From Natranaerofaba carboxydovora (GTDB taxonomy: Bacteria > Bacillota > Natranaerobiia > Natranaerobiales > Natranaerofabaceae): DNA of 64,000 bases. Below the pieces are notes generated by a model. It ran no database searches and had not been told where the DNA came from. It was given only the letters and a program-made list of their open reading frames with translations. Every line of letters begins with the position of its first letter. Position 1 is the stretch's first letter. The stretch spans positions 1,614,501-1,678,500 of the forward strand of contig NZ_CP054394.1 in assembly GCF_022539405.1 (NCBI RefSeq). The letters run 5' to 3'. Shown here one piece after another: positions 1 through 9,601 of this stretch. The translations under genes were made by a program, and so were the position numbers.

Positions 1-363
1 AATATTTTCACCTTCATGAAATAATACATTTATAACTGCATTCTCTTTTAGAAACTTGACACCTTCTCCAAGTTGTTCTTTATTAATTGTCATTTGATCA
101 AAGTCTTCCATATCCATAAAAATATAATCATCATCAGCACTGTATAAAAACTGCATTTGTTTTCTCTCAAGATGTGCCTTTTTCACTTTTTCCCCGGCTC
201 TAAAGGTTTTCTCAGTAATCGTTCCTGTTTTAAAGTTTTTCAATTTAGACCTAACAAAAGCAGCACCTTTTCCAGGTTTAACGTGCTGAAATTCTAATAT
301 CGTAAAAATTTGCCCATCATATTCTATAGTCATACCATTTTTAAAGTCATTTGTACTGATCAA
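1..363 (-). CDS. efp: Elongation factor P, N-terminal part (cut by window edge)
   Basis: EF-P binds between the P and E sites of the ribosome and relieves stalling at polyproline. About 121 N-terminal residues are in the window. They begin [20 protein letters not shown] and continue with [17 protein letters not shown], the KOW-like domain with the loop lysine that some bacteria modify. The start is TTG at 363, chosen because AGGAGG lies about 9 nt upstream. It is the last visible gene of the leftward run from the glycine cleavage operon. Xaa-Pro peptidase beside efp is common in Firmicutes. The C-terminal part lies outside the window. Confidence 0.93.
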   Translation of the reverse strand, partial: MISTNDFKNGMTIEYDGQIFTILEFQHVKPGKGAAFVRSKLKNFKTGTITEKTFRAGEKVKKAHLERKQMQFLYSADDDYIFMDMEDFDQMTINKEQLGEGVKFLKENAVINVLFHEGENI

Positions 364-389
364 TGTTTTATACCTCCTTTATGTTTTTC

Positions 390-474
390 ATAGTTTGTCT
401 GCATACTAACGCCTCGCAAGAATTTGCAAAAACACGCAAATTAAAAGCTCGCTTATAGTATGCAGACAAACTAT
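390..474. repeat. Variable-arm/conserved-core element, copy A
   Basis: Positions 390-408 and 456-474 are perfect 19-bp inverted repeats (ATAGTTTGTCTGCATACTA and its complement) around a core of about 47 nt. Read on the minus strand, the core has AAGCGAG, then AATTTGC and GCAAATT (an inner stem), then CTTGCGAGGCGT. The same core recurs at 38633-38684 and 42693-42739 inside unrelated arms. The element fills most of the efp-pepP intergenic region. No T-run follows it on either strand, so it does not look like a simple terminator. The function is unknown. Confidence 0.75.
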
Positions 475-513
475 CGAATAAATGATCTTCTCTAACCCTA
501 CTTCTATATGTAA

Positions 514-1593
514 TCACAATACCAGAAGTTCTTTAGTTGATTTAGTTAAAGGGACGCAGCCATCATCAGTAAGGATTACTGTATCCTCTATCCTTACTCC
601 ACCAAAGCCAGGCAGATAAATACCCGGTTCAACGGTAAATACCATACCGGGTTTTAATACATCTTTTCCATTAAAAGAGATGCCAGGAGATTCATGAACT
701 TCTAACCCTAAGCCGTGTCCTAGGCCATGGCCAAAGTTTTCACCATAACCGGCCTTGTTTATCTCTTCTCTGGCAATTCCATCAGCTTCACTAGCCATCA
801 TTTGAGGTTTGATAGAATTAAGCGCATTTTTTTGAGCATTTAATACAATATTATAGATTTCTTTCTGTTTATCATTTCCTTCACCCAAGATTATAGTCCT
901 GCTAAGATCAGAGCAATAACCATCATACACTGCACCAAAATCCATCTTTACTAAATCACCAAAATTGAATTCTTTACTGCTTGCAATTCCATGAGGAAGA
1001 GAAGATCTTTTGCCAGATGCTACAATTATATCAAAAGCAATATCATCCGCGCCATTTTTTTTCATGTAGTGTTCTAATTCTAATGATACATCTCTTTCCA
1101 AATTCCCTGGTTTAATAAATGATAGAATGTATGAGAAGGCATCATCGGCTATTTTACAAGCTTCACGGATTTTATTTAATTCTATCTCATCTTTTTGTAG
1201 ACGAATTTGTTCTAAAGCACCACTATGAGGAATAAAACTTAAAAAATCAAATTCATTTTTTAACTTTTCATACTGTTCATAAGTTAAATGCTTTTTTTCA
1301 AAAGATAAGTTCTTAATATTTAAATCATACAGGTATTCCTTAAGTGTTTTCGTTGCAGGGCTTTCATGCTTTATTACTATTAAGTCATTCAATTTTTTAG
1401 TTTGCTCTTTAGCTTGTTCTATATATCTAAAATCAGTAAAAAGCATGGTCTTGTCCTTCGTTATTATAACAATCCCACTACTGCCACTAAAGCCAGTTAT
1501 ATATCGGATATTAACAGGATTAGTTACCAAGAGGGCCTCAATGTCACCTGCTTGTAGAGTTTCTTTTAGCTTCTCTTTTCTTTTATTATACAT
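514..1593 (-). CDS. pepP: Xaa-Pro aminopeptidase, M24 family
   Basis: This cytoplasmic metallopeptidase removes an N-terminal residue that precedes proline. The 359-aa protein has the creatinase-like N-terminal domain (about 1-130) and the pita-bread M24 domain. Metal ligands are visible: the Asp residues in KMDFGAVYDGYCSDLSRT, His in GHGLGHGLGLEVHESP, Glu in TVEPGIY and Glu in GGVRIEDT. The ATG at 1593 has AAGGAG 9 nt upstream. The gene follows aroQ closely and precedes efp. It could equally be called YqhT/YpdF-like; substrate preference cannot be read from the sequence. Confidence 0.93.
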   Translation of the reverse strand: MYNKRKEKLKETLQAGDIEALLVTNPVNIRYITGFSGSSGIVIITKDKTMLFTDFRYIEQAKEQTKKLNDLIVIKHESPATKTLKEYLYDLNIKNLSFEKKHLTYEQYEKLKNEFDFLSFIPHSGALEQIRLQKDEIELNKIREACKIADDAFSYILSFIKPGNLERDVSLELEHYMKKNGADDIAFDIIVASGKRSSLPHGIASSKEFNFGDLVKMDFGAVYDGYCSDLSRTIILGEGNDKQKEIYNIVLNAQKNALNSIKPQMMASEADGIAREEINKAGYGENFGHGLGHGLGLEVHESPGISFNGKDVLKPGMVFTVEPGIYLPGFGGVRIEDTVILTDDGCVPLTKSTKELLVL

Positions 1594-1609
1594 TAATGCA
1601 TACTCCTTT

Positions 1610-2041
1610 TTATTTTAGTTCATTGATTAATGCATATAAGCCTAAAATATAGCTGTAATAACCAAACCCAGAAACCTGTCCAGAAACAACAGGGGCTATA
1701 ACAGACTTGTGTCTAAAAGACTCCCTTTGATAAATGTTTGACAAATGCACTTCTACAGCCTTAATATCAACAGAAGCGATGGCATCCCTAAGGGCAATAC
1801 TATAATGAGTTAGAGCACCAGGATTGATTAATATCCCATCATATTCACCTCTTACTTTATGAATCAGTTCAATTAGTTCTCCCTCATAATTACTTTGATA
1901 ACAGTCCAATGAAACTTCCATTTTTTTTGCTTCATCGTTTAGTTTTTCATTTAAATCGTCTAATCCCATTTTCCCATAAATATCAGGTTCTCTTTCACCT
2001 AAGAGATTCAAATTTGGACCATGCAGCACTAAGATTTTCAT
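1610..2041 (-). CDS. aroQ: 3-dehydroquinate dehydratase, type II
   Basis: Converts 3-dehydroquinate to 3-dehydroshikimate in the shikimate pathway. The 143-aa protein starts MKILVLHGPNLNLLGEREP, the type II signature. It also has QSNYEGELIE, NPGALTHYSIALRDA and EVHLSNIYQRESFRHKS, which contain the family's catalytic Tyr and His positions. The ATG at 2041 is chosen because AGGGG precedes it. A longer open frame to 2131 only translates a terminal repeat and is not believed. aroK and aroE lie elsewhere in the window (12.3 kb and 22.5 kb), so shikimate genes are scattered here. Confidence 0.95.
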   Translation of the reverse strand: MKILVLHGPNLNLLGEREPDIYGKMGLDDLNEKLNDEAKKMEVSLDCYQSNYEGELIELIHKVRGEYDGILINPGALTHYSIALRDAIASVDIKAVEVHLSNIYQRESFRHKSVIAPVVSGQVSGFGYYSYILGLYALINELK

Positions 2042-2116
2042 ACTTAACCCCTTCTTTCTTTGAACTATTGATTCTACTGCAAAATCATATAATTTTTTCT
2101 TACTTCCTTCATAATG

Positions 2117-2174
2117 TTGATTCTGGTGCAAAAAGTCAAATGAACAATGTTTTGTTTTTAGTTGTAATTTATCT
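2117..2174 (+). repeat. Solo terminal-repeat fragment (TTGATTCTGG family)
   Basis: A single end of the small element seen complete at 11116-11340. It begins TTGATTCTGGTGCAAAAAGT and continues with about 40 further nt that also match the complete copy (ATGAACAA, GTTTTGTTTTTA). It lies between lpdA and aroQ and overlaps the last codons of lpdA. No partner end is visible nearby, so it is probably a decayed remnant. Confidence 0.7.
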
Positions 2175-3617
2175 TTTCTTTTTTACCTGATGAAGCGCTA
2201 TTTCATTTGCATCCAAGCTCGCTTCCCAAATCGCTTCACTTAGAGTAGGATGTGGATGAATGGTTTTTGTTAATTCTTTACTTTTTATTTTGTTTTTAAC
2301 TGCCAGGGTTCCTTCCTGAATCAGGTCAGAGGCGTTCGGGCCGACTATATGCACGCCTAACACTTCATCGGTCCTCTCATCAGCGATGATTTTAACAAAA
2401 CCATCCTCTTTCATAATCATCGCCTTAGCATTTGCTCTAAAATTAAATCGTCCAACTTTATAAGGTATTTCACCTGCTTTACATTCCTGTTCAGTAAGGC
2501 CAACTTCAGCTATCTGAGGAAAAGTAAATACACAATTTGGTATAGCACTATCATCAAAGTAGCTATCACTATAGGGGTTTAGAGCATTTTCTGCTGCAAT
2601 TTTTCCCTGGTGCATAGCAACGTGGGCAAGCTGTTTTCCCTTTGTTATAATATCACCTGCAGCATATACGTTGTCAATGCTAGTTTTCATTTTATAATCT
2701 GTCATAATATAATTATTACGCAGATCAAGCCCTAACCCTTCCACATCTATACCCGTCAAATTGGGTTCTCTACCTACTGACAAGATCACTTCATCAGCTT
2801 CTATAGTAATTTCTTTGTTATTCTTCTTTCTGAGTTGAAGCTTCATTTTTGATTCATCTTCAACAATATTATAAACCACGCTATTTGTTTGGACTTCTAC
2901 GCCTAATTTTTTTAGATAAGTGCTAACCCTTTTTTTGATATCTACATCTAGAGGCGGAAGAAGATTCGACTCAACCTCAATCAGTTTAACATTCTTACCT
3001 AGTAACGAAAGAATAGAAGATAGCTCAACACCAATAACGCCTCCACCTATAATTACTACATCATCCCCGCCCTTTTGCCAAAAATCTTCAGCTTCAGAAA
3101 CAAGAGCGTCAGCACTCCAACATAATCTTGATAGTTCTGGCCCCATAATTTTCTCATTTGGATTAGAACCGGTGGCAAGGATTACAGATTCTCCATTTAT
3201 AGAATAATTATCACCCGAGTTTTCTTCAATTTCAATAATATTCCCTTTTCTCAAAGTTCCTTTGCCATCTATTACATCAACCTTATTATTATTAAGTAAA
3301 GTTTTAATACCATCCACAAGCTCATTTACATTTTTATCTTTAAATTTTATAAGCTTATTAACATCTAGACCAAAGTCTTCGTCTACAGTCTCAAGCTCTT
3401 CTACTAATAGGCCGTAATCATCACCTTTTCTTATATCATGCAGTAATTTTGCTCCTTGGTACAAAGCTTTTGTAGGTATACAGCCCCTGTTTAAGCATGT
3501 GCCACCCAAAGCTTTATCTTCAATTATTGCTATAGAACCACCCAGGTCCGCTCCCCTCAAAGCTGCACTATAACCTGCAGGTCCACCACCTATAATCACC
3601 AGGTCATATTGTGTCAT
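2169..3617 (-). CDS. lpdA: Dihydrolipoyl dehydrogenase (glycine cleavage L-protein)
   Basis: Reoxidises dihydrolipoyl groups with NAD+; here the partner should be lipoyl-GcvH. The 482-aa protein has the FAD-binding GGGPAGYSAA (about 9-18) and the redox disulfide GGTCLNRGCIPTK (C41 and C46). It also has the NAD-binding IIGGGVIGVE and the C-terminal dimerisation part with the His-Glu pair in HPHPTLSEA. The ATG at 3617 follows GAGGGGG. The stop of lipM lies right at this start. Its position in the gcv-lip run supports a role in glycine cleavage rather than in a 2-oxoacid complex, none of which is visible here. Confidence 0.94.
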   Translation of the reverse strand: MTQYDLVIIGGGPAGYSAALRGADLGGSIAIIEDKALGGTCLNRGCIPTKALYQGAKLLHDIRKGDDYGLLVEELETVDEDFGLDVNKLIKFKDKNVNELVDGIKTLLNNNKVDVIDGKGTLRKGNIIEIEENSGDNYSINGESVILATGSNPNEKIMGPELSRLCWSADALVSEAEDFWQKGGDDVVIIGGGVIGVELSSILSLLGKNVKLIEVESNLLPPLDVDIKKRVSTYLKKLGVEVQTNSVVYNIVEDESKMKLQLRKKNNKEITIEADEVILSVGREPNLTGIDVEGLGLDLRNNYIMTDYKMKTSIDNVYAAGDIITKGKQLAHVAMHQGKIAAENALNPYSDSYFDDSAIPNCVFTFPQIAEVGLTEQECKAGEIPYKVGRFNFRANAKAMIMKEDGFVKIIADERTDEVLGVHIVGPNASDLIQEGTLAVKNKIKSKELTKTIHPHPTLSEAIWEASLDANEIALHQVKKKR

Positions 3618-3618
3618 A

Positions 3619-4434
3619 TTAAAAAACCCCCTCACTCCTTTTAAAGTTCCATTCATTTAGAGAATATTTACTTTTTGATAGTTCATTAGTCCTTGCCTTC
3701 TCAAAAGCATTATAATTTTCTCTTACTAACTGAATTTCAAAGGCTCTCTCAAATCCTCTAAGAATTGCACTTACACACTCTTCTTTTGTTAGAGAAGGAT
3801 CAAAATCAAATATTCCGCAAGCAGCCTTTTTCAAATACTCTTTTTGTATTTTATTTGTACCAAAAATACTGCTAACTAAGTTAGAATCAAATTTTAACTT
3901 AATAGAGCCATGCTGTAATATAGCCCCTTTTCTTCTCATCTGGGCACTTCCTACAACTTTTTTTCCGTCAATAAGAAGTTCATACCATGAAGGCGAATCA
4001 AAACAAACTGATGAATTTTTATCTTTTTTAGCAGATTTTTGAGAAAGAGGCATCAACTCAGGAGATAAACCCAAATACTCCAACCCAAGTTCTATCCCTT
4101 TAATAAGCTGTTTGTATGACGTGGTAACATTTTTAGAAACGTCAGGATATTCTTCACCAATAATAATAGAATAAGTTATTTCATCAGTATGAAGAACTCC
4201 ACGGCCTCCTGTAGGACGACGAACAAGATCTATATTGTTCTCTTTTAGTTTTTCTATACTTCGAGGGTTAATATTCTGGAAATAACCCAGAGAAAGACAC
4301 ATAGACTCCCAACTATATATGCGCAAAGTAGGTAGTGAATTTTTTTCGATAAAAGAATCAAGTAGGGCTTCATCAGCAGCCATGTTAAAATTTCCTTTTG
4401 ATGGCCCATCAATTATTAGACGCCAGGTTCTCAT
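3619..4434 (-). CDS. lipM: Octanoyltransferase LipM (lipoate-protein ligase A fold)
   Basis: Likely transfers octanoate from acyl carrier protein to the lipoyl lysine of GcvH. The 271-aa protein has the LplA/LipM fold motifs GYFQNI, VRRPTGGRGVLH and VVGSAQMRRKGAILQHGSI. It also has SSVCFDSPSWYEL, which carries the Cys (C144 here) used by Bacillus-type LipM; this favours LipM over LplA. The ATG at 4434 follows GGGGGG and overlaps the end of the upstream radical SAM gene by 26 nt. With the two radical SAM genes upstream it forms a plausible de novo lipoylation route for GcvH. Confidence 0.85.
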   Translation of the reverse strand: MRTWRLIIDGPSKGNFNMAADEALLDSFIEKNSLPTLRIYSWESMCLSLGYFQNINPRSIEKLKENNIDLVRRPTGGRGVLHTDEITYSIIIGEEYPDVSKNVTTSYKQLIKGIELGLEYLGLSPELMPLSQKSAKKDKNSSVCFDSPSWYELLIDGKKVVGSAQMRRKGAILQHGSIKLKFDSNLVSSIFGTNKIQKEYLKKAACGIFDFDPSLTKEECVSAILRGFERAFEIQLVRENYNAFEKARTNELSKSKYSLNEWNFKRSEGVF

Positions 4435-5464
4435 TTTGACCCCCCTTCCTGATCTCATCTTCCCTAACCTCATAATCCCTAATTCTATTAATACCCTCAA
4501 ATAATAAATTATCTATTAAAAAGGAAACTTCTATTTCTATTTCTTCATTTGTCAAAGTTCTAGGGTAATTATATGGAGTATCCTGAGGTTTTTCATTGTA
4601 ATAAGGGCGGTTACAATCCTTGCACCCTGCAGTCATAAATGCATTTCCTGAATCTAAATATTTTTTAAAATCCCCAGGATAAATTCTCATCCCTACTAGT
4701 TCACCATTTTTATTGCAATTATCAAAGATTAGCCTTTCGAAGTCGACAAAGTTATTTTTAAGCAAATAAACCGCTGCTTGAATCTTTCTATACCTAATAA
4801 TTGAAGGAGGTTTCTTATTGTTTAACTTGGTACCTTTAAGGGGCGTAAAAGCAAAAAGTCCAATTTCAACATTAGCTTTAAGTAGCTCACTGCATACCCT
4901 TAAAAGTTCTCTATCTGTTTCACCAAGTCCCACTATAATATGAGTACTAATCTTACCTGGATAATTAAGGGCAGTTTTTATGATGAAGTTAATCCTTTCA
5001 TTAAGCAAGCCACCTTTGTACTCTGAGTATTTAGAAGGTTCACATACATCAAGGGAAACACCGATTTTATCAATTCCAAGTGAAAGAAGTTTATAAACGT
5101 CATTAGAATTACAGGCATTAGATGAAAAAGAAATAGGGAGATCACTATTTTTCTTAATAGCTCTTATTATCTTTACAAGATCATAAGAAATGTCTTCGCT
5201 TTTCACCTCTTGAATACATAATCTTTTCAAACCATTTTTTTCTCCTACTTTAATTCCCCAAAGAAGAGTATCCAGGTCACACTTTGGCCAGATCACTCTA
5301 CTAAGTCTATCATTACTTCCAAAACTGCTCTTCGCCTGAGCACAGTAAGCACAATCATTAACACATTTTTCACCGAGCATTATATAACCTGTTGTGGGTT
5401 TTACCTTAGGCTTTATTTTCTTTAGTCCCATTACCGATGCCGTCCCTGCAGAGACCCTGATCAT
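4409..5464 (-). CDS. Radical SAM protein, LipS1/LipS2-like sulfur insertase (one of a pair)
   Basis: The 351-aa protein has the radical SAM cluster motif GEKCVNDCAYCAQA (CxxxCxxC). It also has a GLGETDRELL segment typical of the BioB/LipA-like group and a C-terminal cysteine pair (MTAGCKDCNRPY). The ATG at 5464 overlaps the TGA of the preceding radical SAM gene (ATGA), so the two are translationally coupled. Pairs of such enzymes beside lipM and gcv genes match the LipS1/LipS2 split lipoyl synthase known from archaea and some bacteria. That identification is inferred from context. I cannot say which member this is; the general alternative is a BioB-like enzyme. Confidence 0.72.
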   Translation of the reverse strand: MIRVSAGTASVMGLKKIKPKVKPTTGYIMLGEKCVNDCAYCAQAKSSFGSNDRLSRVIWPKCDLDTLLWGIKVGEKNGLKRLCIQEVKSEDISYDLVKIIRAIKKNSDLPISFSSNACNSNDVYKLLSLGIDKIGVSLDVCEPSKYSEYKGGLLNERINFIIKTALNYPGKISTHIIVGLGETDRELLRVCSELLKANVEIGLFAFTPLKGTKLNNKKPPSIIRYRKIQAAVYLLKNNFVDFERLIFDNCNKNGELVGMRIYPGDFKKYLDSGNAFMTAGCKDCNRPYYNEKPQDTPYNYPRTLTNEEIEIEVSFLIDNLLFEGINRIRDYEVREDEIRKGGQNENLASNN

Positions 5465-6336
5465 AGAGAACAGCACTCCTTTTCCCAGTTAATTTCAAAA
5501 CCTTCTTCTACAGCTAGATTCCTTATTGCTGGTGTCGGAGATACTATTTTATTTACTCCGGCCCAAAATGCTATCTTATCAAGTTCTTCTCTATACTTTC
5601 CACCAGGACGCATACAACCAAGGAATATAGGGTGCTGGGGAAATTTTATCCTTGTAAGAGATATTACCTCACCAACATAAGAAAGATCCGGAGGGTCACA
5701 GTTTTGATAGCTGGTATCTTTAGTAGGTGTAAAAACAATAAAGGTTATAGCGTCAGCTCTCAAGTTTTTTAACACATTAAGACTTTTTTCTTCCATTCTA
5801 GCCTCTCCACCCGGAAGGCCAATAATAATATGAGGCACAATCACCTTAGCATATTTACTTAGTAAATTATATGAATCTAAAAAATCCTGTTTCGTTTTTT
5901 CTAAGCCGTATAGATTTTTGATTATGTCTTCATCAACAATAAAATCAACTGAACAAACATCTACAAGACTAACTTTTTTAGCTTCAGCCTCGCTTACTAG
6001 ACCCGGATGTAGATTTGTTTTTATGTTTTTGTTTGAGAGGTCTTTTATAAGTTTTTCGTTTTCATAGAAAGGGACTTTTCCATTTTTGTCACTGCCGCCG
6101 CTAATAAGACAGCTCTCATAATTACCTATGATATAATTAATATCTATATTGTTTGTTTTGTCTTTGTCTAGAGGTTTCATGTTTTTTAAATAATGGCCTT
6201 CACAGTGGGGGCAGTTTAACTCACATTTACTTCCGGTAAGGCTAACTGCTAGAGTTTTTTTAGGTTTTACAAATTTAATCAAGCGTGGAAAGTTATTAAG
6301 CCTAACCTTCCACGCTTTTTTTAACAGATCATTCAT
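5461..6336 (-). CDS. Radical SAM protein, LipS1/LipS2-like sulfur insertase (second of a pair)
   Basis: The 291-aa protein has the cluster motif [13 protein letters not shown] (CxxxCxxC) at about residues 37-44 and [13 protein letters not shown]. It also has [10 protein letters not shown] and an [16 protein letters not shown] segment near the C-terminus. The start at 6336 overlaps the end of gcvPB by 8 nt and its stop overlaps the next radical SAM start, so the gene is embedded in the gcv operon. No lipA gene is visible in the window. The pair therefore most simply supplies sulfur insertion at C6 and C8 of octanoyl-GcvH. The function is inferred, not proven. Confidence 0.72.
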   Translation of the reverse strand: MNDLLKKAWKVRLNNFPRLIKFVKPKKTLAVSLTGSKCELNCPHCEGHYLKNMKPLDKDKTNNIDINYIIGNYESCLISGGSDKNGKVPFYENEKLIKDLSNKNIKTNLHPGLVSEAEAKKVSLVDVCSVDFIVDEDIIKNLYGLEKTKQDFLDSYNLLSKYAKVIVPHIIIGLPGGEARMEEKSLNVLKNLRADAITFIVFTPTKDTSYQNCDPPDLSYVGEVISLTRIKFPQHPIFLGCMRPGGKYREELDKIAFWAGVNKIVSPTPAIRNLAVEEGFEINWEKECCSL

Positions 6337-7840
6337 CTTCTTTTGTCCAGGTCACTTTTGGTTTTCTAGCAGCACCAGCCTCATCTAATCTTCCTACAGG
6401 TGTAGAGTTTGGAGCGCTTTTAACTTTATCCGGGTCTTCTTTTGCTTCCTTTGAAATAAGTTTCATTATTTCAACGAATTTATTTAGATTTTCTTTGCTT
6501 TCTGTTTCAGTTGGCTCAACCATCATCGATTCCTCAACTATTTGAGGGAAATATATTGTAGGTGGATGCACATTGTAATCTAATAATCTCTTAGCAATAT
6601 CCATAGTTTTCACATCATTTTTGGCCTGGTTTTTTCCGCTTATAACAAACTCATGCTTACAGGGGAGTTCATCATGAGGAAGCAGATAGTCTTCTTTTAA
6701 TTTTTCCCTCAAGTAGTTAGCATTTAATACAGCATCTTCACTTACCTGCTTTAGGCCTTTGGCACCCATCATTCGTATATAGGTATATGCTTTTATTAAG
6801 ACATTGAAATTGCCGTGAAATCCATGAACTTTTCCAATACTGCTTGGAATATCGTAATTTAGATAAAACTCGCTATCTTCTTCATTTGCTATATTCTTTT
6901 CTTCTTTAGCTTTTTCAGTATTTTTTTCAACTGTAGGATAAGGTAGATACGAAGCTAGCTTATCGTTTACGCCAACAGGGCCGCTCCCTGGCCCTCCTCC
7001 ACCATGGGGGGTAGAAAATGTTTTGTGCAAATTAAGATGCAATACATCAAAACCCATATCACCGGGCCTTGCATAACCCATAATAGCATTCAAGTTAGCC
7101 CCGTCATAATAAAGAAGTCCTCCTGCATCGTGAACCATTGAAGCCATCTGATGAATCTCAGATTCAAACAGCCCCAAGGTGTTTGGGTTTGTAAGCATTA
7201 AACATGCAACATCATCATCTAAAACTTTCGCTAAATCATCAAGGTCAACAAGACCTTTTTCATTGGATTTAACAGTAACAACTTTAAACCCTGCCATAGC
7301 AGCGCTTGCAGGATTAGTACCATGAGCAGAATCAGGGCAGATTACTTTTGTTCTCTTCTCACCCTTAGCATTTAGATAAGCTCTAATCATCAAGAGGCCG
7401 GTAAGCTCCCCATGTGCACCAGCAGCAGGCTGCATTGTGTATTTATCCATACCTGTGATCTCTTTTAACAACTCCTCAAGGTTATACATTAGTTCTAGTG
7501 CGCCCTGGCAGGTTTTATCAGGCTGATAAGGATGAAGTTCTACCAAGCCTGTAAGGGAAGCAACATCTTCATTTACTTTGGGGTTATATTTCATTGTGCA
7601 TGAACCAAGGGGATAAAAGCCCGAATCAACGCCAAAATTTTTAGTAGAAAGCCTCACATAATGCCTCATAACTTCTCCCTCAGACACTTCCGGCAGATTA
7701 GGAGTTTCTTTTCTAATCATATCTTCTGGAATGATTTCGTTAAGTTCAACATTTTCTACATCCAGAGCAGGTAAGGAATATCCTTTTTTCCCTTCTTTAC
7801 TTTTAGTAAATATAACATCATTATTCTTAACATCCTTCAC
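6329..7840 (-). CDS. gcvPB: Glycine dehydrogenase (decarboxylating) subunit 2
   Basis: C-terminal half of the split P-protein: a PLP enzyme that decarboxylates glycine and passes the aminomethyl group to lipoyl-GcvH. The 503-aa protein has the PLP lysine motif [16 protein letters not shown], plus [16 protein letters not shown] and [12 protein letters not shown]. The start is GTG at 7840 with GGGAGGTGATAAA upstream. The GTGA overlaps the stop of gcvPA, which couples the two subunits at equal dose. The split form is normal for Firmicutes. Confidence 0.96.
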   Translation of the reverse strand: MKDVKNNDVIFTKSKEGKKGYSLPALDVENVELNEIIPEDMIRKETPNLPEVSEGEVMRHYVRLSTKNFGVDSGFYPLGSCTMKYNPKVNEDVASLTGLVELHPYQPDKTCQGALELMYNLEELLKEITGMDKYTMQPAAGAHGELTGLLMIRAYLNAKGEKRTKVICPDSAHGTNPASAAMAGFKVVTVKSNEKGLVDLDDLAKVLDDDVACLMLTNPNTLGLFESEIHQMASMVHDAGGLLYYDGANLNAIMGYARPGDMGFDVLHLNLHKTFSTPHGGGGPGSGPVGVNDKLASYLPYPTVEKNTEKAKEEKNIANEEDSEFYLNYDIPSSIGKVHGFHGNFNVLIKAYTYIRMMGAKGLKQVSEDAVLNANYLREKLKEDYLLPHDELPCKHEFVISGKNQAKNDVKTMDIAKRLLDYNVHPPTIYFPQIVEESMMVEPTETESKENLNKFVEIMKLISKEAKEDPDKVKSAPNSTPVGRLDEAGAARKPKVTWTKEDE

Positions 7841-9201
7841 TTTATCACCTCCCCCAGGGAGCTAACCAGGTAATCGATCTCTTCTTTGGTTCTCTTTTCT
7901 GTTACACTTAGCAACAAACAACCGTCTAATTCTTCATAATACGCCCCAACATCTATACCAGCAAATATACCTTTTTGGGCAAGTGCATCTCTAACCTCAC
8001 TGGCTTTGCCTGGCACTTTTATCAAGAATTCTTTAAAAAAGGGCTTGTCGTCAAACATAATAGTAACATTATCTAGTTCTTTTAGTTTTCTCTTGGCATA
8101 GTGAGCCTTTTGTAGAGATAGATTAGCTACTTCCTTTATACCTTCTTTTCCCATAACCGACAGGTATACACAGGCCGCTAGTACATTAAGAGCCTGATTA
8201 GAACATATATTAGATGTAGCCTTTTCTCTTCTTATATGCTGTTCTCTAGTCTGCAGGGTCAAAACATAACCGGTATTGCTATCTTTATCTTTTGCTTCCC
8301 CAACCATTCTTCCGGGCATCTTTCTCATATATTTTTCTTTTGCCGCAAAAAACCCAAGTAAAGGTCCACCAAAGCTTGTAGGATTACCAAGGCTTTGACC
8401 ATCACCTACTACAATATCAGCTCCCCATGTTGAAGGAGGTTCTAGCAAAGCAAGGGAGATAGGGTCAACTACAGATACAAATAGTGCTTTTGATTCACCC
8501 AAAATATCTTTAAGCTTGCTGTAGTCTTCTATAATTCCGAAATAATTAGGACTCTGCAGGATAACACATGCTGTATTTTCATTAAGCATATCAGGTAAAT
8601 AAGACATATCAGTTTCTCCGTTACTTTGAGGTAGAGTTCTCAAAGTAAATCCTTGAGCTTCTAAGTAAGTTTTTAATACTTCTCTGTAAGTAGGGTTAAG
8701 TGCACTAGAAACTATAATTTCATCATTTCTTGTGATAGCAACAGCCCTTATTGCCGCTTCAGCTGTTGCTGTAGCCCCGTCATATATTGAAGCATTAGAC
8801 AAATCCATTCCAGTCAGTTCAGCTATCATAGTCTGGTATTCAAACATACTCTGCAAAATCCCCTGGCTTATTTCAGCCTGGTAAGGTGTATAAGAAGTAT
8901 AAAATTCACTTCTACCTAGTACATGGCCAACTACACTTGGAACATAATGATCATATATTCCTCCGCCCAAAAAGGATATATATTCATCTATATTTTTGTT
9001 TTTTTCTGCAATTTTTTTAAGATGCTTTTTAACTTCCATTTCGCTCAAAGCTTCTGGTAGTTCTAAATCCTTATTTAATTTAACAGATAACGGAATATCC
9101 TCGAAAAGCTCATCAATAGACTTTCTATCTATCTCTTCTAACATAGCCCTTCGATCTTTTTCAGTATGAGGAAGAAAAGGATTATTATTTGTATTTTCCA
9201 A
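7837..9201 (-). CDS. gcvPA: Glycine dehydrogenase (decarboxylating) subunit 1
   Basis: N-terminal half of the split P-protein, pairing with GcvPB. The 454-aa protein has the family's [45 protein letters not shown] and [15 protein letters not shown]. The start is TTG at 9201, preceded by GGAGAGGGAT. It begins 2 nt after the gcvH stop and overlaps gcvPB by 4 nt. Confidence 0.95.
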   Translation of the reverse strand: MENTNNNPFLPHTEKDRRAMLEEIDRKSIDELFEDIPLSVKLNKDLELPEALSEMEVKKHLKKIAEKNKNIDEYISFLGGGIYDHYVPSVVGHVLGRSEFYTSYTPYQAEISQGILQSMFEYQTMIAELTGMDLSNASIYDGATATAEAAIRAVAITRNDEIIVSSALNPTYREVLKTYLEAQGFTLRTLPQSNGETDMSYLPDMLNENTACVILQSPNYFGIIEDYSKLKDILGESKALFVSVVDPISLALLEPPSTWGADIVVGDGQSLGNPTSFGGPLLGFFAAKEKYMRKMPGRMVGEAKDKDSNTGYVLTLQTREQHIRREKATSNICSNQALNVLAACVYLSVMGKEGIKEVANLSLQKAHYAKRKLKELDNVTIMFDDKPFFKEFLIKVPGKASEVRDALAQKGIFAGIDVGAYYEELDGCLLLSVTEKRTKEEIDYLVSSLGEVIK

Positions 9202-9203
9202 TG

Positions 9204-9599
9204 TTATCCCTCTCCTTCTTCTTCAAGAATTTTCTCATACTCCTCTGCAGTAAGTAAGTCATTTAGTTCTCCTTCATCTGATATACTCATCATAAACAGC
9301 CATCCCTCACCGTAAGGGTCGCTATTTACTATTTCTGGATTATCTAGTAGTTTTTCGTTAACCTCTTCTATAGTACCTGAGATTGGAGCATAGATATCCG
9401 CTACTGCTTTAACAGATTCAACCACACAAACCTCTTCATCTCTTGAAAAATCATCATCTACTTCCGGTAATTCAACAAAGACAATATCTCCAAGTTGTTC
9501 CTGAGCATAATAAGTTATTCCAACATATGCTTTTCCATCTTCCACCTTAACCCACTCATGCTCTTTGGTATAACTTAAATCCGGACGAGTCCTTACCAA
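9204..9599 (-). CDS. gcvH: Glycine cleavage system H protein
   Basis: Carrier of the lipoyl arm that shuttles the aminomethyl group between P, T and L proteins. The 131-aa protein has the lipoyl-domain core ESVKAVADIYAPISG, with K64 as the lipoylation site, and the C-terminal NSDPYGEGWLF. The start is TTG at 9599 with AGGAGGGG upstream. In this operon it is the expected substrate for LipM and the two radical SAM proteins downstream. Confidence 0.96.
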   Translation of the reverse strand: MVRTRPDLSYTKEHEWVKVEDGKAYVGITYYAQEQLGDIVFVELPEVDDDFSRDEEVCVVESVKAVADIYAPISGTIEEVNEKLLDNPEIVNSDPYGEGWLFMMSISDEGELNDLLTAEEYEKILEEEGEG

Positions 9600-9601
9600 A
9601 A

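Noticed and set aside
2042-2131. N-terminal extension of AroQ
   Set aside because: It translates the terminal repeat TTGATTCTGG..., and the family start MKILVLHGPN has its own SD.
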